Source of the DNA: a bacterium
GTDB taxonomy: Bacteria; JAJVIF01; JAGGVT01
Assembly (NCBI GenBank): GCA_021157815.1
Contig: JAGGVT010000156.1
Span: forward strand, 1-52,414
DNA: 52,414 nucleotides
Reading direction: 5' to 3'
Part shown: positions 50,763 through 52,414 of the stretch, in pieces
Layout of the letters: the number at the start of each line of letters is the position of its first letter
Numbering within the stretch: the stretch's first letter is position 1
Notes under the pieces: model-generated
What the model was told of the DNA's origin: nothing
Databases searched by the model: none
Seen by the model: the letters and a program-made list of their open reading frames with translations, nothing else
Position numbers and translations under genes: made by a program

Positions 50763-51107
50763 ATGAAACGTATGGATAAAATCGTATTAAGTCCTGAAAC
50801 AAAAGAGCGAATGAAAAAATTTAATCTTTCGCATGAATCGTTTACTGATTCCAAGTGTTTTCTCGTTGATAGCGGAGTAGAAAATAACGATGGGAGCGAA
50901 TCATTATTTTTCGCATGGGAAGATGCTGGAAAAGTCTTCTCACTTGACTACATTCCCCAAGATTATCCAATGGTATCAGTTACCAGATGGGGAACGCTTG
51001 AAATTTTTGCAAAAGAGACTATATGGCATGATTGGATTTATCATGGTATTAACAACGATAAATTACGGAAAATGGTTGATAAATTCAAGGGGGAAAACGA
51101 TGATTAA
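50763..51107 (+). CDS. Hypothetical protein (114 aa), cassette gene 1
   Basis: I recognise no family. The protein is acidic, with an N-terminal helical part (MKRMDKIVLSPETKERMKKF), then beta-rich SLFFAWEDAGKVFSLDYIPQ and VSVTRWGTLEIFAKETIWHD, ending in a lysine-rich helix. It is small, soluble and has no signal peptide. GAGAGG lies close before the ATG. The stop overlaps the next gene (51100). The AT-rich codon use differs from that of the pilus locus. Possible roles are a defence or toxin-antitoxin partner, but nothing shows this. Confidence 0.6.
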   Translation: MKRMDKIVLSPETKERMKKFNLSHESFTDSKCFLVDSGVENNDGSESLFFAWEDAGKVFSLDYIPQDYPMVSVTRWGTLEIFAKETIWHDWIYHGINNDKLRKMVDKFKGENDD

Positions 51108-51312
51108 GCAAAATATCTTGAAAAATACAGATTGGGCACACGCAATTGCCAGGAGAATCGCAGACGAATGGGATGGACAAAAAGATTCTCCTGAGGACGC
51201 TAAGCTCTTGAAGGATGTCCTGGCAGATTCGTTATCAAAATCGCCAATTGCTTGTGAGAAACTGATTGGAACCGGAATTATTGAAGAAGACTACTTTGAA
51301 CCCTTAACTTGA
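51100..51312 (+). CDS. Hypothetical protein (70 aa), cassette gene 2
   Basis: Starts at ATG 51100 (GGGGGA 5 bases upstream), overlapping the end of gene 1. A soluble, mostly helical protein: MIKQNILKNTDWAHAIARRI, then DEWDGQKDSPEDAKLLKDVL and PIACEKLIGTGIIEEDYFEP. Unknown family. Overlap and strong ribosome site support real coding and translational coupling with gene 1. Confidence 0.6.
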   Translation: MIKQNILKNTDWAHAIARRIADEWDGQKDSPEDAKLLKDVLADSLSKSPIACEKLIGTGIIEEDYFEPLT

Positions 51313-51339
51313 GTTTAAGTAATTTGTGAATGGTGCAAA

Positions 51340-51468
51340 ATGAATAAACCGAAAAGGTCACGTTTAAGAAATCGTTTAGATTCAGTTCGCGGACAAATTC
51401 AACAGCTAAGAAATATCAAGATTGATATTGAGGATTATCGAATAGCAGACGCAGCTTATGAGATTTAA
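51340..51468 (+). CDS. Small basic protein (42 aa), cassette gene 3
   Basis: A 42-residue frame: MNKPKRSRLRNRLDSVRGQI, then QQLRNIKIDIEDYRIADAAY. Arginine-rich at the start and helical, possibly with a coiled-coil of heptads (LRNRLDSVRGQIQQLRNI). No strong ribosome site. Spacing of 27 bases after gene 2 is typical of an operon. Unknown function; may be a chance frame. Confidence 0.42.
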   Translation: MNKPKRSRLRNRLDSVRGQIQQLRNIKIDIEDYRIADAAYEI

Positions 51469-51511
51469 GCAGGAATAATTACAGACATATCATCAGCATA
51501 AGGAAATAATT

Positions 51512-52243
51512 ATGAAGCAATATGAAGCAGTGATAAAAGTTATGGAAGAAAATGGAGGTTTTGCAACTTTGGGATATCTATATCAGCACGTTCTTAAAGT
51601 CGAAGATTGTATATGGAGAACAAAAACACCTCATGAAAGCATAAGAAGAATAGTGCAGGATAAACGTTTCTTTTTCAAAATCAGACCGGGATTGTGGGCA
51701 TTGAACTCCCGCAGACATGAATTGCCAGATAATATATTATTGCGAAAACAAGACTTAAAAGAAAAACAAGAGGAATATTCACATAGTTACTATCAAGGTC
51801 TCTTAGTTGAGATTGGCAACCTTAAACAATTCAATACTTTCGTTCCTAACCAGGATAAGAACAAATTATTTCTTAGCAAAAAACTGTCCGATATAACCAC
51901 ACTTCCAAATATATTAGAGTTTACATATGAAAATATTATTAGCTATGCGAAAACAATTGATGTTATCTGGTTTAATAGTCGAAAGATGCCCTCAGATTTA
52001 TTCGAGGTTGAACACACAACAGATTTTCATAGATCCCTACTGAAATTTGCCGAATTGCAGGATTTCTATGCCAATTTTGTCATCGTTGCCGATTCGAGCA
52101 GAAAGGAAAATTTCATTTCGAAATTATCTTTAACTTCTTTTAGTTCTATTAAAAATCGAGTAGGATTCTGGAGCTATGAACAGGTTGCCAAATATCACTC
52201 CAAAACCAGTGAATTGAATGATTTAGGATATGATTTTAATTAA
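51512..52243 (+). CDS. HARE-type helix-turn-helix protein with nuclease-like C-terminal domain
   Basis: 243 residues. Residues ~1-67 resemble the HARE-HTH winged helix used by some restriction and transcription proteins (MKQYEAVIKVMEENGGFATL, then TPHESIRRIVQDKRFFFKIR, PGLWAL). The rest (95-200) has an alpha-beta layout with IDVIWF and DLFEVEHTTDFHRSLLKFAE, where Asp150, Glu165 and Glu167 suit a PD-(D/E)xK-type nuclease core. I recall FEIEHSTS-type proteins of this build near defence genes. AAGGA stands seven bases before the ATG. Enzyme activity and target are unknown; the family assignment is inference. Confidence 0.55.
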   Translation: MKQYEAVIKVMEENGGFATLGYLYQHVLKVEDCIWRTKTPHESIRRIVQDKRFFFKIRPGLWALNSRRHELPDNILLRKQDLKEKQEEYSHSYYQGLLVEIGNLKQFNTFVPNQDKNKLFLSKKLSDITTLPNILEFTYENIISYAKTIDVIWFNSRKMPSDLFEVEHTTDFHRSLLKFAELQDFYANFVIVADSSRKENFISKLSLTSFSSIKNRVGFWSYEQVAKYHSKTSELNDLGYDFN

Positions 52244-52414
52244 CAGGATATCACATCCTTAACGACATCAGCTGGTTTAAACCGAATGCAAGTCCCAATC
52301 TATCATGTAGGTATTTCACTGCGAGCCATGAGACATTAATCTGGGCGAGAAAACACAAAAGCGCGAGGCATATTTTCAATTATCAAGCGATGAAAAATGG
52401 TTTCTTCCCAGAAG
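52244..52414. other. Right end of the window, nothing recognised
   Basis: 171 bases. A short minus- or plus-strand gene cannot be excluded because the window stops here. No promoter, repeat or RNA gene was recognised. Confidence 0.4.

Noticed and set aside
1-52414. tRNA or rRNA genes, CRISPR arrays
   Set aside because: No cloverleaf signatures with GGTTCRANNCC arms and no regular direct repeats with unique spacers were recognised on reading; a tRNAscan or CRISPR scan could settle this.

Overview
The window looks like chromosome of a flagellated, type IV pilus-bearing diderm bacterium. It has PilM/N/O/P-like genes with a PilQ secretin (so an outer membrane), a FlgB-FlgC-FliE-FliF-FliG block, and housekeeping genes (dnaE, ssb, birA, kbl, a DAHP synthase). 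Base composition is moderate, Shine-Dalgarno sites are usually clear (GGAGG type), and several promoters match TTGACA-17-TATAAT. I cannot name the phylum; an uncultivated lineage is my guess, because gene order is unusual and many proteins are divergent.

Layout. 1-5650 is a mixed accessory zone: an orphan HicB-like protein, a NurA-like/HerA-like DNA-end processing pair with its own promoter and terminator, two tiny membrane proteins, a GIY-YIG endonuclease gene broken by a palindromic element, and a HicBA toxin-antitoxin pair. 5767-7978 is a polytopic membrane protein plus a polyprenol-phosphate mannose synthase-type glycosyltransferase. 8328-30916 is the centrepiece, a ~22 kb pilus locus: a strong promoter with a long leader, three large minor-pilin-like genes (PilX-, PilV- and PilW-like, two of them carrying CUB-like beta-sandwich modules), then twelve tandem small prepilin genes, then a separate promoter and pilM-pilN-pilO-pilP-pilQ, a cysteine-rich lipoprotein and a CsgG/LpoB-like protein, closed by a terminator. 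No PilB, PilC, PilT or prepilin peptidase gene is present, so those must lie elsewhere.

31430-38590 holds a group 1/4 glycosyltransferase, a radical SAM/GT2 pair on the minus strand (apparently leaderless), kbl, a DUF4846 protein and a stand-alone biotin ligase. 38844-43087 is dnaE and ssb. 43125-48045 (minus strand) is an HDOD protein followed by flgB-flgC-fliE-fliF-fliG. 48259-50505 (minus) is another GT2 and a DAHP synthase. 50678-52243 is an AT-rich cassette of four genes, three of unknown function and one with a HARE-type helix-turn-helix fused to a nuclease-like domain.

Several families of palindromic repeats sit between genes throughout: GTAACCCGG...CCGGGTTAC elements, GGGACAGNNACCT inverted repeats of the kind linked to REP-type transposases, and GC-rich hairpins.

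The most notable system is the tandem prepilin array with its modified secretin machinery: fifteen different prepilin-like proteins in one locus, a ~1,460-residue PilQ with several AMIN-like modules and long acidic linkers, and a membrane-anchored GspC-like protein where a PilP lipoprotein is expected. No function could be tested here; everything rests on motifs, spacing and recalled family features.
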